64,000 bases of DNA from Diogma glabrata (Eukaryota > Arthropoda > Insecta > Diptera > Cylindrotomidae), in the NCBI GenBank assembly GCA_963693315.1, contig OY856188.1, positions 4,871,335-4,935,334 on the forward strand, in the 5' to 3' direction. This document shows, piece after piece, positions 22,048-34,280 of the stretch. A model generated the notes under the pieces. The model saw only the letters and a list, made by a program, of their open reading frames with translations. It was not told the DNA's origin and made no database searches. Position 1 is the first letter of the stretch, and every line of letters begins with the position of its first letter. The position numbers and the translations under genes are program-made.

Positions 22048-24432
22048 TTAGGGTTCCGTTTTTTATACGGAACACTATTGGTGAGAGTACAACGTGTTTT
22101 TCACATTATTTCGATTATCTCGTGAACCATTAATCCGATGAACTTAAAATTTGAGGTGCTTATAAAATTAACCTATCCACACAAGATGGCGGGTTAAAAA
22201 ATAAATAAAGTTGTGTTCGTTTGTTTTAAGGAGGTACGATGTAAAGCCTTTGAAAACATACATTTTTTTAGCGAGACGAGTAGGGTATCATATGAAAGGG
22301 CTTCATTTCAGCATTTTTTAAAAATATATTTTGGAATTTTACATCTCACCATTTTTTGTATAATTTTGAAAAATGACGTTTTAGGGATGTTTTATTGCCC
22401 CGATTAACTCCGACCCTACTTCATCGAAAATCTTGAAATATATTTGGAATGATAGAAAATTGAGGAGGTTTTTAATGAAAAATAGAGAAAAGTGGCAGAC
22501 ACTCATAACTATATTTATTAAAGGGGTGGGAATGTTAAGGTGTAAAAACATTATTTAAAACCAGGTCATGTGGGGTGTCATTTGAAAGAGCACTTGATTT
22601 TAGAAATATTGTCATTTTTTTTAGAATTTTGCAATGCATGGTTTTTGAATTATTATCAATAAAGTGACACAAAAAGTTGGTCCCCCCCCTTGCATTTCGA
22701 GCCTAATTAACAGAAAAATTTGAAAAAATTCACAGAGACAGGAAGTTTGATAAACTCTGAACGAAAAATATAGCGAACCCTCAAATAAATATGTTTTTGT
22801 GTTTTTAAGGGATTGGGGTGGGGAAGGGTGAAAAAAAACTTTTTTGACCCAAGCGAGTGGGGTGTCATTTGAAAGAGGACCGAATTTCAGACACTTTGCA
22901 ATTTTTTTTAGAATTTTGTGGTACACAGTTTTTGAGTTATTCTAAAAAATGTGCACATTCCAGACCGTTCCCCCCCCCCTACGTTTCGACACTGATTGAC
23001 AGAAAAAATTGAAAAAATTCATAGAGACAGGAAATTTGCTATATTTTGAACGAAAATTATAGCGAACTCTCAAATAATTATATTTCTGTGTATTTAGGGG
23101 ATGGGTGTAAAGGGGGTAAAAAAAAACTTTTTTTGACCCAAGCGAGTGGGGTATCATTTGAAAGAGCAGCAAATTTCCAACACGCTGCATTTTTTTTTAG
23201 AATTTTCTGGTACACAGTTTTTGAGTTATTCTAAAAAACGTGCACATTCCAGACCGTTCCCCCCCCCTACGTTTCGACACCGATTGACAGAAAAAATTGA
23301 AAAAATTCATAGAGACAGGAAATTTGCTATATTTTGAACGAAAATTATAGCGAACTCTCAAATAATTATATTTCTGTGTGTTTAGGGGACGGGTGTAAAG
23401 AGGGTAAAAAAAAACATTTTTTGGACCAAGCGAGTGGGATGTCATTTGAAAGAACACAAAATTTCCAAAACATTGCAATTTTTTTTAGAATTTTGCGGTA
23501 CACCGTTTTTGAGTTATTCTAAAAAATGTGCAAGTTCCTGACCGTTCCCCCCCCACGTTTCGACACTGATTGACATAAAAAATTGAAAAAATTCATGGAG
23601 ACAGGAAATTTGCTATATTTTGAACGAAAATTATAGCGAACTCTCAAATAATTATATTTCTGTGTGTTTAGGGGACGGGTGTAAGGGGGGTAAAAAAAAC
23701 TTTTTTTGACCCAAACGAGTGGGGTATCATTTGAAAGAGCACCAAATTTCCAAAATATTGCAATTTTTTTAGAATTTTCCGGTACACCGTTTTTGAGTTA
23801 TTCTAAAAAATGTGCAAGTTCCTGACCGTTCCCCCCCCTACGTTTCGACACTGATTGACAGAAAAAATTGAAAAAAATTCATGGAGACAGGAAGTTTGCT
23901 ATATTTTGAACGAAAATTATAGCGAACTCTCAAATAATTATATTTCTGTGTGTTTAGGGGATGGGTGTGGGGAGTGCAAAAAAACTTTTTTTGGAACCAA
24001 ACGAATGGGGTGTCATTTGAAAGAACACTTAATTTAAGAAACATTGCAACATTTTTTAGAATTCTGCGATGCACAGTTTTTTAGTTATTGATGAAAAAAA
24101 AGTTATTTTAAGTGTATGTATACCACCCTATATTTCGACGCTGATTTATAGAACAAATATTCCCAATGTAGACCGTTAAAATGCTGGTTAAATCTTTCTT
24201 TAGCTAACATAAACAGCTATGGATAAGATTTAACCTCAAGTAACATTTTTGATCAATGTAGATGTGATTGACATTTACTATAGACGTTTACGATTAAACA
24301 TTTATTCTGTTATGCGTCCATAGTCTGGCGATATAAAGACTTTACAACATAACTTTATGTCATTTATTTTTGATATTGTGTTCTTTTACATTCACGGAAC
24401 CCTTGGCGAGCGAATTTTATTCGCACTTGTCC
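22048..24432. mobile_element. Family A element: seven about 287-bp tandem units
   Basis: Outer ends are AGGGTTCCGTTTTTTATACG (22050) and, inverted, GTCGGACAAGTGCGAATAAA (from 24432) followed by a second inverted AGGGTTCCGTGAA-like block. The motif TTTGAAAGAG/AAC recurs at 22583, 22867, 23156, 23446, 23730 and 24016 (spacing 284-290), plus a diverged unit near 22290. Each unit has an ATAATTATATTTCTGTG-like block and a G-rich stretch. A sibling copy in the other orientation lies at 56049-58042. No transposase seen. Confidence 0.75.
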
Positions 24433-25518
24433 GACTTTTTTCCCTTAAAATTCACTACAAAGTATTTTCGAAATCTTCTTACCACTTGAAAAGGGCCTTC
24501 GAATGGAGGATGTAAACCTGTTTTAATTCTGTCGACTCGAACGAAAACATGATCGCAAGAATTCAACAAATCAGGTACAAAAACAAGATTGTTGGATTGT
24601 CGCGGTGTAGTAGGCTTGACATTTTGAATACGTTCTTTTAACAATTGGACAAAACTATTTGGGTCTACGGAACCTGTGGTTGAAAAAGGTGTAAAAAATT
24701 CTCTTGGGACTTTTAACTGTTCTCCATAAACCATTTCCGCTGCTGAACATTTCAGATCTTCCTTAATTGCAGTGCGAAGTCCCAAAAGTACTATGGGAAT
24801 TTCGTCGCACCAGTTTGCTGTATTACAACGTGCCATTAAAGATGCTTTTAAATCACGAAGGAACCGCTCAACCATTCCGTTTGATTGCGGATGGTAGGCC
24901 GTTGTGCGAATTCTATGTGTTCCTAAAAGTTTCGACAAGTCTGAGAACAGTTTTGATTCAAACTGGGTTCCCTGATCTGTCTTAATTATCAATGGAATAC
25001 CAAAACGAGAAATATATTGGGAAACAAATGTCTTCGCTACAGTGTTGCCTGACATGTCAGCGATTGGGTAAACTTCCGGCCATCTTGTAAATCTGTCCAC
25101 TATTGTTAAAAGATATGAACATCCATTTTATTGCGGTAACGGACCTACCAAATCCATATGGATATGTTCAAATCGGACACGAGGAAGGTTAAATGTGCCC
25201 GTTTCAGATTTTGTATGACGACCTACTTTGCACTTTTGACAATGTATGCATGATTTCGCCCATTCATTGGAATCTATATTCATCTGTGGCCAAAAAATAT
25301 TTATCCGAAATAATTTTTCGGGTTGATCGAACTCCAGGATGGGACAGACCATGTAGCATGTCAAATACGTTTTTACGCATTGCTTTTGGTACAAAAGGTC
25401 TACGTTTACCTGTAGAGGTTTCACACCAAACAGAATCTTCTGAATTGTACGATTTAATCAGTTCAAGCTTGAATTTGGAATTTGGTTTGCGACTAGCGTG
25501 CGATAAGGTAATTACCAC
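24433..25518 (-). pseudogene. Gypsy pol: integrase
   Basis: Minus strand. The zinc-binding region (HGLSHPGVRSTRK, then C-x2-C in CIHCQKC) is followed by the DDE core: the first Asp in DRFTRWPEVY, the second in TDQGTQFES, the Glu in GMVERFLRDLK, then a GPFQVVRR (GPY/F) module. All three catalytic residues are present. Frames change near 25300, and a TAA sits between 25128 and 25100. The C-terminus is cut by family A and resumes at 22047. Confidence 0.85.
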
Positions 25519-25564
25519 TAATGTGACGTATGTCGCTAGTAAACTGTGAAATATATTTTAAATG

Positions 25565-25990
25565 TCACGCTTGTCGCGGGCTACGCTCTGTTTTGGATGT
25601 CATGGCGGTTGTAAGTGGTTTATGATCGGTATATATAACAAATTGTCGACCCTCAACGAAATATTTAAAGTGTTTGAGAGGGAGATAAATTCCTAATAGC
25701 TCGCGGTCAAATGCTGAATATTTTACCTCGGGTGGCGATAGCTTCTTTGAAAAAAATGACAATGGTTTCCATTTACCATCATTGTGTTGTTCCAATACTG
25801 CTCCAACGGCCCAACTGGACGCGTCAGTCGTAATACTACAAACAGCGTCAACATTCGGATGGGCTAGTAAAGTAAAACTAGTTAATGCCTCTTTGCATTT
25901 TTGGAACCATTTTTTCCCATTGATGCCACGTGTGAATGTAATGGTGCTAAAAAATGTGCAATGTTTTGGATGAATCTACTGTAATAGTTT
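25565..25990 (-). pseudogene. Gypsy pol: RNase H
   Basis: Minus-strand codons include KPLSFFSKKL, YSAFDRELLGIY and YTDHKPLT, the Gypsy RNase H. The frame differs from the RT frame upstream, so a frameshift lies near 25990. The segment joins the integrase zinc region with another frame change at about 25540. Confidence 0.8.
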
Positions 25991-25991
25991 A

Positions 25992-27272
25992 TCATCCCAA
26001 TAAATTGTTGCAACTGTTTAACAGAAGAGGGTGATGGGAACTAGATATAACCTCAACACGACTTGAAGAAGGTGCTTTTCCATTTTTAGAAATGGTGTGG
26101 CCCGAAAATTCAAGTGACGAAACACCAAAAATGCACTTCGACACTTTAATGTTTAAACCATATTCTTCTAGACGAGAAAACAATACTCTCAAATGTGATT
26201 TGTGTTCATCTTCATTCTTACTTGCGATTAAAATGTCATCGATGTAGACATAGACAAAATCCAATGCCCGAACCACCGTGTTCATAAACCTTTGAAAGGT
26301 TTGGCTTGCGTTTCGCAGTCCGAAGGGCATCCGATTAAATTCAAACAACCCGAAAGGTGTTACAATGGCAGTTTTGTACACGTCCTCGGGCGCTATTGGT
26401 ATATGGTGATAGGCTTTTACTAAATCAATTTTAGAAAATACTGTACATCCATTTAAACTTAGCGAAAAATTGTGGAGATGTGAGATTGGGTACCGATCTG
26501 GTGTTGTAATGGCATTGAGACGTCTATAGTCGCCACAAGGACGCCAATCACTGCTCTCTTTCTTCGCGACCAAATGAAGCGGAGAGGACGCGCAAGATGA
26601 TGAAGGTCGACAAATACCGAGTTGAACCATATGCTCAAATTCTAGTTTAGCTGCGTTGTGTTTTATCGGATCTAGCCTTCGAGGATGACAGAACGGAAGT
26701 GGTCCATTAGTCACAATATGGTGTTCTACACAATGTTTTACTGGTAGACTGTAATTGGGACTTTGAACCAACGATGGAAATTCAGACAAAATATTACTAA
26801 AACTACTTTCTAATGAATAATAAATTGGCATTGTCGTATCACTTAAACTGCACAAAGCATTAATAGATAGATTGGTTACTTTATCTAACAATCGTTTACC
26901 CTTGAGATCTACCAATAGTTCAAACTTGGTAAGAAAATCAGCCCCAATTATGGGTTTATTTACTGATGCCAACAAGAATGGATGTATAAAACTGCGTCTC
27001 AGACCAAGATCTACACTTAAAAGTTTCGTACCGTATGTATTTATGGTAGATCCATTTACAGCTGATAGAAAAAAATCAGGATCTTTCTTATAGCTACCAA
27101 ATGTTGTATGTGGAATAACTGACAGATCCGCACCTGTGTCAACCAAAAATGTCAATTTATTATTAAGATCTCTTACAAATAAGCGGCGTGTTTTGTAAGT
27201 TCCGCTAGCCGCCGCGGTAGCTGCGGAACTTACTAGTTTGTTGATTGAGAATCCTTGGATTTGAAATCGCAT
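25992..27272 (-). pseudogene. Gypsy pol: protease and reverse transcriptase
   Basis: A 426-codon minus-strand frame. The protease active site is [11 protein letters not shown] at about residues 41-51. RT follows with [13 protein letters not shown], a [14 protein letters not shown] palm motif, [16 protein letters not shown] and the catalytic [10 protein letters not shown]. These are all intact. The frame ends by frameshift in the thumb region. The overlap with gag (27233-27272) suggests the normal element uses frameshifting between gag and pol. Confidence 0.9.
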
Positions 27273-28102
27273 GGTTTATCACATTTCTTAGCTTTATCAC
27301 CAAATTTGTAATGATACCAACACAATGGAAATTTATTTATATTACGTTTGGGATTTCCACTTCTAGATCGAACAGCACTGTTCGATCGACTACGTTGTCG
27401 ATGATTAGAACGGCTCCGATTATTTAACAACTTATGAACAACACTTTTTAACTCGTTTATTTCGCTTGCTAACTGATCAATTTTGTACGATGAATTTTGA
27501 CTTGACACTATATTCACAGACGAAGGATTTTCCTTTGAAATCATTGAAACCGAGCTACCAGATGACGCTTCAAAAATTTTATCAGCTATTTCAGTAAGTT
27601 CTGAAATGCTTTTACTATCTTTAATTAATGGAATAAGAGCGATATTGATAACGGGCGATAACCTGCGCTGCCAGAGTTTTCTAATCAGGTTTTCGCTGAA
27701 AGTACCAGATGATCCAGCTAATTGTTTAAAGTGTCGGTATAATTCAGACGGTTTTTTATCCCCCAACTCTGTATTTGATAACAGCTCTTCTATGCGACGC
27801 GTTTCACTAAGCGAATGCCTTTCTATGAGTATCTCTTTAAGACCTTTATAAATATCAACTTGAGGTAAGTTTTCTATATAATCGATAATTGAATCAATAG
27901 CACTCTGTGGTAGAGAATACAAAACATAATGTAATTTTACTGTATCTGAAGTAACTCGCCCAATAGAAAATTGCGCTTCTGCTTGTATAAACCATGTCGA
28001 CGGAGAGTTCGACCAAAAGGGTGGTAATTTGACAGAAACTGCTTGAATATCATTTACCGACGTGCAACTCTTTACCTCTGTTTCATTATCATCCGGTCCC
28101 AT
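27233..28102 (-). CDS. Gypsy gag
   Basis: The likely start is the internal ATG giving [10 protein letters not shown]; the frame is open 12 codons further upstream. The capsid-like region has [12 protein letters not shown] and a [11 protein letters not shown] block. An Arg/Ser-rich stretch is followed by C-W-Y-H-Y-x-F-G and C-x3-PC, the unusual zinc-knuckle-like motif of this Gypsy group. It is uninterrupted for 290 codons, which fits the near-identical LTRs. Confidence 0.8.
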   Translation of the reverse strand: MGPDDNETEVKSCTSVNDIQAVSVKLPPFWSNSPSTWFIQAEAQFSIGRVTSDTVKLHYVLYSLPQSAIDSIIDYIENLPQVDIYKGLKEILIERHSLSETRRIEELLSNTELGDKKPSELYRHFKQLAGSSGTFSENLIRKLWQRRLSPVINIALIPLIKDSKSISELTEIADKIFEASSGSSVSMISKENPSSVNIVSSQNSSYKIDQLASEINELKSVVHKLLNNRSRSNHRQRSRSNSAVRSRSGNPKRNINKFPLCWYHYKFGDKAKKCDKPCDFKSKDSQSTN

Positions 28103-28205
28103 TTTAATTATACAAAAATTCACGAATCCAGTCAAAAATCACAAAGCACAATGCTTTTTTACACAAATTTCCACAAATTTAATTTTAACACTAAAACACA
28201 AGTAA

Positions 28206-31200
28206 TGGGTTTCGCTACCCTATTTCTATACCCCCAATTTCGCTACCCTTCTGGGTTTCGCTACCCAGAAGAGTAGCGAAATCCGAAATTCAACGTCCAC
28301 GCCGTTCTGCCTGGGTAATGCTGACAGAATTAGTTTGGTGTATTGGAGACAAGCAGAGTAAAAACTGCTTAGTCAATGACGCTACATCACGGCGAATTGG
28401 CGCTCTACAACCAATGCGACTCAAGCGTCTGTTCTCCATGTCAGGGGCGGCTTGGAGAGGGCATCTGTCTTGAATCAAGCGGCTCGCTATATAAACGTGT
28501 AAAAAGGTTGTTTCTGGTAACCTTAATATGCAGAACGGACCCATTCACGACAATTTGGGTTGGGCCTAAGGTTAACACCCTAACCCCGGAAAAAAACTAA
28601 TATGTTAAATTTGGTTATCAGAAAGAGAAAAACAGACCCGGAAAAAACAACAGAATTTTACCTGGACGTGAAAAAGGACCAGACTACCGAATCGGAACGT
28701 GGAACGTGCGCAGCCTGAGCGCTCCTGATGCTCTTATAAGTCTAGAAACAGAGGCTGAGAAGTATAGGATGGATATTATTGCTCTACAAGAAATTAGACA
28801 GCCGATAGTCGGAAAACAAGATTTGGATAGTCACTCTCTATACTGTAGTGGTCATCCTTCTCGAAGAGAATTTGGAACTGGCTTTCTTGTTGGTGCACGC
28901 ATACAAGAAGCCGTGATGAAATTCATCCCGGTCAGTGAGAGGATCTGCTACCTACGTGTACGCGGTACATATAACAATATTTCTCTTATTGCCGTGCATG
29001 CACCAACTGAAGCTAAGACCGTCGACGAGAAGGATAATTTCTACATAGCACTGGAAGAGGTTATGAAACAAACACCAACACGCGACTTCATTATGGTTCT
29101 TGGTGACTTTAATGGACAGGTTGGAAGAGATATCTCTTATGGAAATGTGGTGGGTCCCAACAGCCTGCATTTGAATTCGAATGATAATGGTGAGAGAATG
29201 ACTGAGTTTGCATTATCAAATAATTTGAGAATTGCCAGTACGTTCTTTCCGCATCGATCGATTCATTAGCAGACTTGGGTCTCACCGAATGGAAATACTC
29301 GAAATCAAATTGATCACGTTCTAGTAACAACACGTTTCTTTTCGAGCGTTCGGGATGTGCGATCCTTTAGAGGTGCATACATTGGAAGTGACCACTTCCT
29401 TGTATGTGCAACGATAAGGTTCCACTTCCCAAATCCAGGCATTCCAAAATTCAATCAACGGAAACGTTTTAACATCTCAACATTAAAGAATGCTGAAACA
29501 GAAGAGAGATATCAAATCCATATTGCCGAAACATTGGAGAAATCAGAAACCATTAATGGAGACGTCGATAAGTCATGGTATTTGCTCAAAGATGCTGTTT
29601 TAAGCGCTGCTGAGGGAATACTTGGACGACCAGAGAACCACTCCCAGAAGCCATGGATGGATCAAGCATGCCTTGATGCTATTCAATACAAAAGAGATTG
29701 CTATCTGAAGTTTCTAGAAGGACGCAACACCAGGTCCACGAAGGAGAATTATAAACTGGCAAGACAAGCCGTTACAAAGCTATATAGACGAACGAAGAGA
29801 GAATGGTGGAAGAGACAGTGTGAGGAGATTGAAAGCTTCAATAAGGAACATCAATCGCGTAACTTCTTTCAACAGGTTAAAACCTTAAAGAAGGGCTCTC
29901 AAACTAGATCGACTGCTATTCAAAACGAAAATGGGGAGCTACAAGTAGACCTTAAAAATATTTTAGATACTTGGGCCGCTTATTTTGAGAATCTTCTCAA
30001 CTTAAGTGACCAGCAACAAGTCGGGCGACGAGCTAAGCTTATTCGTGTGTCAAAGGTACATGTAGAAGAACCCACCAGAGAGGAATTCGATGCGGCGCTG
30101 TCAAAATTAAAATGCAATAAAGCACCTGGAATCGACGATATAACATCCGAAATGATTGTACATGGTGGCGAAACTCTATCCTCAAGATTGTTTGGACTTG
30201 TTCAAATGATCTGGAGGACTGAAACCATGTAACAGGACTGGAACACAGCTATGCTGATACCAATCCATAAAAAAGGTAATCGCCTACAATGTGCAAACTA
30301 CAGAGGAATCGCCCTCCTCTGCACAGCATATAAGATCTTTTCCATCCAAAATCAATCCTTTTGCTGAACAACTGTTTGGAGAATGTCAGTGTGGTTTCCG
30401 GCGGGGCCGAGGTACCACCGATGCACTTTTCTCGATAAGGATGATTTTGGAAAAGTGTCGAGAGTTCAACATACCTGTGCACCAACTTTTCATTGATTTC
30501 AGGCAGGCCTACGACTCTCTCGAACGAGAGACTCTATGGTCTGCTCTGGTGTCAATGGGAATTCCTGGTAAACTGGTATCACTATGCAAAATGACAGTAC
30601 AGAACTTTCAATGCTGTGTACGAGTAGAGAACGAAATATCAAAGTTTTTAAAAGTCGACTCCGGTTTAAGACAAGGTGATGCTATCTCTCCTATACTTTT
30701 TAATCTAGCCTCGGAATATGTGTGCCGTCAAAAGAAACTACCGACTAATAACAATATCTTGTCAATAAACTCAGTACAGATGATTGCCTACGCTGATGAT
30801 GTTGTCATCCTCGGCCGAAGTGAAGCTGTTATGAGTGAGACTTTCAAGTCGCTTGAGAGTGGTGCTAGGAAAATTGGTCTGCAAATTAACTACAATAAAA
30901 CCAAACATATGAATGTTTCAAGAGAGGCTGAGAAGAAAGATTTGATGTGCGGCGATGAACGAATTGAGGGAGTTGAATCTTTTAAATATTTGGGATCAAT
31001 GCTTGACTCAAACAACAGCATACTTACAGATATAAAAGCTCGAATCACTGCAGGTAATCGAACTTTCTACTCAATCAAACCTCTCCTTGGATCACCGTAT
31101 GTATCAACTAACACCAAGCTCAAGTTATACAAGACATTGATTAGACCGGTTGTGATGTATGGGTCACAAACGTGGACCCTTACACAAAATGACGAAACGC

Positions 31201-31608
31201 ATTTATCTGTATTTGAGCGTAAGATCCTACGCTACATTTTTGGTCCACTTAAGACAGACGATGGAGAGTATAGAACCCGGTATAACTTTGAGATCAGAGA
31301 CCTTCTTGAGGGTCCTGATATAATAGGTTGTATCCGTTCCAATAGGATTGCTTGGTTTGGGCATATTCTACGAGCCGATTCTTAGTCTGGAATGATTAGA
31401 AAAATGTACGTTAGTACCCCAGGGAGTGGTAGACCGTGAGGTAGACCACGACTACAATGGGAGACTGACGTAATAAACGACCTTAAAAAAATCGGCTGCC
31501 ATGGTAATTATGTCGCTGTTGCGAATGACCGTGGTGAATATTCAAAGTTAACCTGGCAACGCTTCTACATGGAGCATGAACGCCATAAAAAAAAAAAAAA
31601 AAAAAAAG
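28206..31608 (+). mobile_element. RTE-clade LINE inserted in the Gypsy leader
   Basis: The 5' region begins near 28206 with short repeats of GGGTTTCGCTACCC. ORF2 follows, and the element ends in an A-run at 31588-31608. The same 5' sequence (for example AATGCGACTCAAGCGTCTGT) appears at 38890 and, inverted, near 38460, showing three copies in this window. Confidence 0.8.
28620..31580 (+). pseudogene. RTE LINE ORF2 (endonuclease plus RT)
   Basis: The frame opens just after 28605 with GPDYRIGTWNVRS, the RTE endonuclease start. DIIALQEIR, GDFNGQVGRD, NQIDHV and GSDHFLV follow. RT has [41 protein letters not shown] and the catalytic YADDVVIL, then YGSQTWTL and AWFGHILRAD. Lesions are TAG at 29267, TAA at 30230, a frameshift at about 30345, TAG at 31383 and a further TGA near 31437. 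This is the type often annotated as craniofacial development protein 2-like in insects. Confidence 0.85.
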
Positions 31609-32135
31609 TTACTTAATTTTTTCCTTGTATATTGTTAGGAAATGATTTTGATTTCAGAAATATGTATAATATTTATAAAAATTAATTAAGATTAATTTAC
31701 AGAACAACTTACAGTCATGTAGCTACAGCTTACGTACAAAACCCGAATTGTAATTTTAAATTTTGATAAACTGGTTGATGTGGTTGTAAAAGAAACTGGA
31801 TGTTACTGTTTCTGCAAGTTGTTTTACATATATCCATGTGTAATTTTAACCTTAAATCTGCTAATATATTTGTAATTAACGATGAACGATATCCATGTGT
31901 AATTTTAACCTCCAAATCTGCTAATATGTTGGACTAATTGATGATCATCATAGTACAATTGTTGGCCAATAATTTAATGTACAGGAACCTGATGATTTAT
32001 TTTGATGTAATCGATTAAATGTAGTTTTGTTGAATTTAATACCAAACGCTAGCAGCACACAAATATGTTCTCCAACTTTCTTATGCTTTCAAGACAATTA
32101 ACACAAAGATTTGATCACAAACACGGAGTCACCAC
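31609..32135 (-). other. Gypsy leader with primer-binding site
   Basis: Between the 5' LTR and the LINE. On the minus strand GTGGTGACTCCGTG follows the LTR, a plausible tRNA primer site beginning TGG two bases after the LTR edge. A 58-bp direct duplication with core CCATGTGTAATTTTAACC lies at 31832 and 31890. No coding evidence. Confidence 0.5.
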
Positions 32136-32466
32136 TGTTGGTTTCTGAGGCCTGGTAATTTATTTTAGCGTTGCTCGGCGTGATGATTTCGCACAACTTA
32201 TTTACATAAATTCAAAAAACAATATAAACTGAATTTTTATTTTAACTTTACAATTTATTTTTATAAAATCTTTTTAGTACATGTTTTATGATTAATTGCG
32301 AAAATCGTACTGACTGACAAAAATATTTTTCTTAATTTTTAAAATGACAAAATAAAATAATAAAAAACATTGAACTGAAAAATGAAATGTAAAACATTGT
32401 GTTCTGTAAATCTTTGACTCAATGTAGCGTTCAATAATGTAAAGTTTGGCGGCAGCGACTGCAACA
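32136..32466 (-). repeat. Gypsy 5' LTR
   Basis: Near-identical partner of 21564-21899, with TGTTGG...GCAACA ends and AATA directly after it at 32467-32470. Confidence 0.85.
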
Positions 32467-32470
32467 AATA

Positions 32471-33372
32471 CAACATCACGTGATATAATCATTTTCTGTT
32501 TTTTAACATCAAACAGACGATATACTTACGGAGCATAGCCTACAAAAATATACTTTTTCCACGATCATCTAACTTGTTTAGGTATCCCGAATTTTTAGCA
32601 TAAACTTCTGCACCAAATATTCTTAAATTTTTCAGTTCTCTCGTTTTTCCATACCACATTTCTGCTGGTGTGCAGTCTAAAGACTTGGTAGGACTTCTAT
32701 TCAACAAATAACTTGAAGTGTACACTGCTTCACCCCACAAATATTTGTCCAAATTCTGATCTGCAATCAACGATTTTCGCTCGTTTCATAACAGTACGAT
32801 TTATTCTTTCCGCACTGCGATTTGACTCAGCGGTATGTGGAATTGTTTTGTCATGTATAATGCCTCTGTGTTTAAACCATCTTTCTAATGAATTCGGTAT
32901 ATATTCTCCACCTTGATCTGACCTTAATTTGTAAATTTTCAAGCTCCACTTTGCTTCGACTTCATTAATATGACTTTTGATAATCTCTTCAGATAATCTC
33001 TTAATCTCTCATTAAATATATTGTTAAGAAATGTGTGAAATCATCAAGAAAAGTAATTAAATATCTCTTACCGTTAAATGTTTCAGGTTCAATTGCACCA
33101 CATACATCGGTGTGTATTATCTCTAGAGGTCTTGATGCTCTGGTACGATTATTAACAAAAGGTTTTCTTGTTTGTTTTGTTTTAACACATACTTCACATA
33201 CGTTTGTCTCAATAAAATCATCTTCAGTTATGTTCATACCATTCGCCATCTTCAAAAGTGTTTTTAAATTATTCAACCCTAGATGACCCAGCTTACGATG
33301 CCATTCTACCACTGAATCGTTTTTATTACTTATAGTAAGAGCACTGACATTTTGAATTTTATCAAATTTCAT
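32471..33372 (-). pseudogene. Copia integrase
   Basis: Minus strand. The zinc region is H-x4-H in HRKLGH and C-x2-C in CEVC. The core has HTDVCG, FLDDFTHF, LRSDQGGEY and SAERINRT, so the D, D and E positions are present. TAEMWYGK and a GY...YRLFD...IISRDVVF block follow, the conserved C-terminal signature. Stops and frame changes occur near 33000-32942 and 32770, with a TAA near 32527. The Gypsy LTR begins immediately after the SRDVVF codons. Confidence 0.85.
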
Positions 33373-34197
33373 TTTCTTTTATATCACTAACTCCAACAAA
33401 GAATGACATTTTTTTCTTATTACGTCGACATTCTTTATCACTATGATTATTCAGCTTACAAATCGAACAATAATTTCGTCTTGCATTAGATTCACTTTTT
33501 GTTTGATTGGTATTTTGACATTGGTTAGCAAAATGTCCATATTGTTTACACGTATGACATTTCATATTCATTTTACAATTACGGTCTATATGTCCCACAT
33601 TATTTCACCTGACGAGTATCGTGACGTAATTCTTCGTTCATAAAGCGCGACATCATATTCACCAACGTTTTATCATTTGCAGGAGTTGACTCCCATGCAC
33701 CAGCAAAATAATTATATGATTCTAGTAATGTCGATAATAATTTGGACATCAACATATTATCATCTATTTCTTGACCACGCGACTTCAGTTTATGAGCTAA
33801 ATTCTTTAATTTACTCATGTGAGAAGCTATATCACTCCCTTTTATGCATGCAAAATTAAAAAACTCTTGCAACAGTTGACACTTTTGTTGGCCAGTGTCT
33901 TGCCCATAAATTTGACAAAGCTTCGTAAACATCTCATTCGCTGTCTTACAATTCATAATATGCATTAGTGGTTTTTTTTTCGATGGTGGTAATAATCAAC
34001 TTTTGCGCACGTGCATCATTTTTTAACCATGCTTTTTTAACATTTTCTTCGTTGCTGTTGTTCTTCTCTGCGCCCGTCACTACCTGATGTAAATCATTTG
34101 CTTTGAATATTATTTCAATTTGAAATTTCCATATCCCAAATGATTCTTTGTCGCACAATTTTTCGATGTAATTTGTCTCATCCATTTTCGACGCCAT
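33362..34197 (-). pseudogene. Copia gag with zinc knuckles; protease missing
   Basis: ATG at 34197. The frame shifts at about 33955. The capsid part includes ESFGIWKFQIE and CQLLQEFFNF. The nucleocapsid has CHTCKQYGHFANQC (C-x2-C-x4-H-x4-C) and a second C-x2-C-x4-H-x4-C cluster. The knuckle region then joins integrase sequence within about 20 codons. The protease (D-S/T-G motif) expected between them is not seen, so about 150 codons appear deleted. Confidence 0.85.
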
Positions 34198-34261
34198 CTT
34201 TCAAAGTTTTTTATTTTTACTTAATACTTCACAAACTTTGATTTAAAACACGAGTTTATTA

Positions 34262-34280
34262 CCTACCTGGGCCCATAACC
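34262..34280 (-). promoter_or_regulatory. Copia primer-binding site
   Basis: On the minus strand GGTTATGGGCCCAGG directly follows the CCAACA end of the LTR. This is the classical copia site complementary to an internal part of initiator Met tRNA (half-tRNA primer). Confidence 0.8.

Larger units (their letters stand above)
21564..32466 (-). mobile_element. Gypsy-type LTR retrotransposon inserted in Copia
   Basis: Two about 335-bp LTRs (21564-21899 and 32136-32466) enclose a polypurine tract, pol, gag and a leader, all reading on the minus strand. AATA flanks both sides (21560-21563, 32467-32470). Most of its 10.9 kb comes from later insertions: family A (22048-24432) and an RTE LINE (about 28206-31608). 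Without them it is about 5 kb, normal for a compact Gypsy element. Confidence 0.85.

Noticed and set aside
22621..24074. Repeated short frames in both strands with similar peptides
   Set aside because: They follow the 287-bp tandem units of family A and change frame freely between units.
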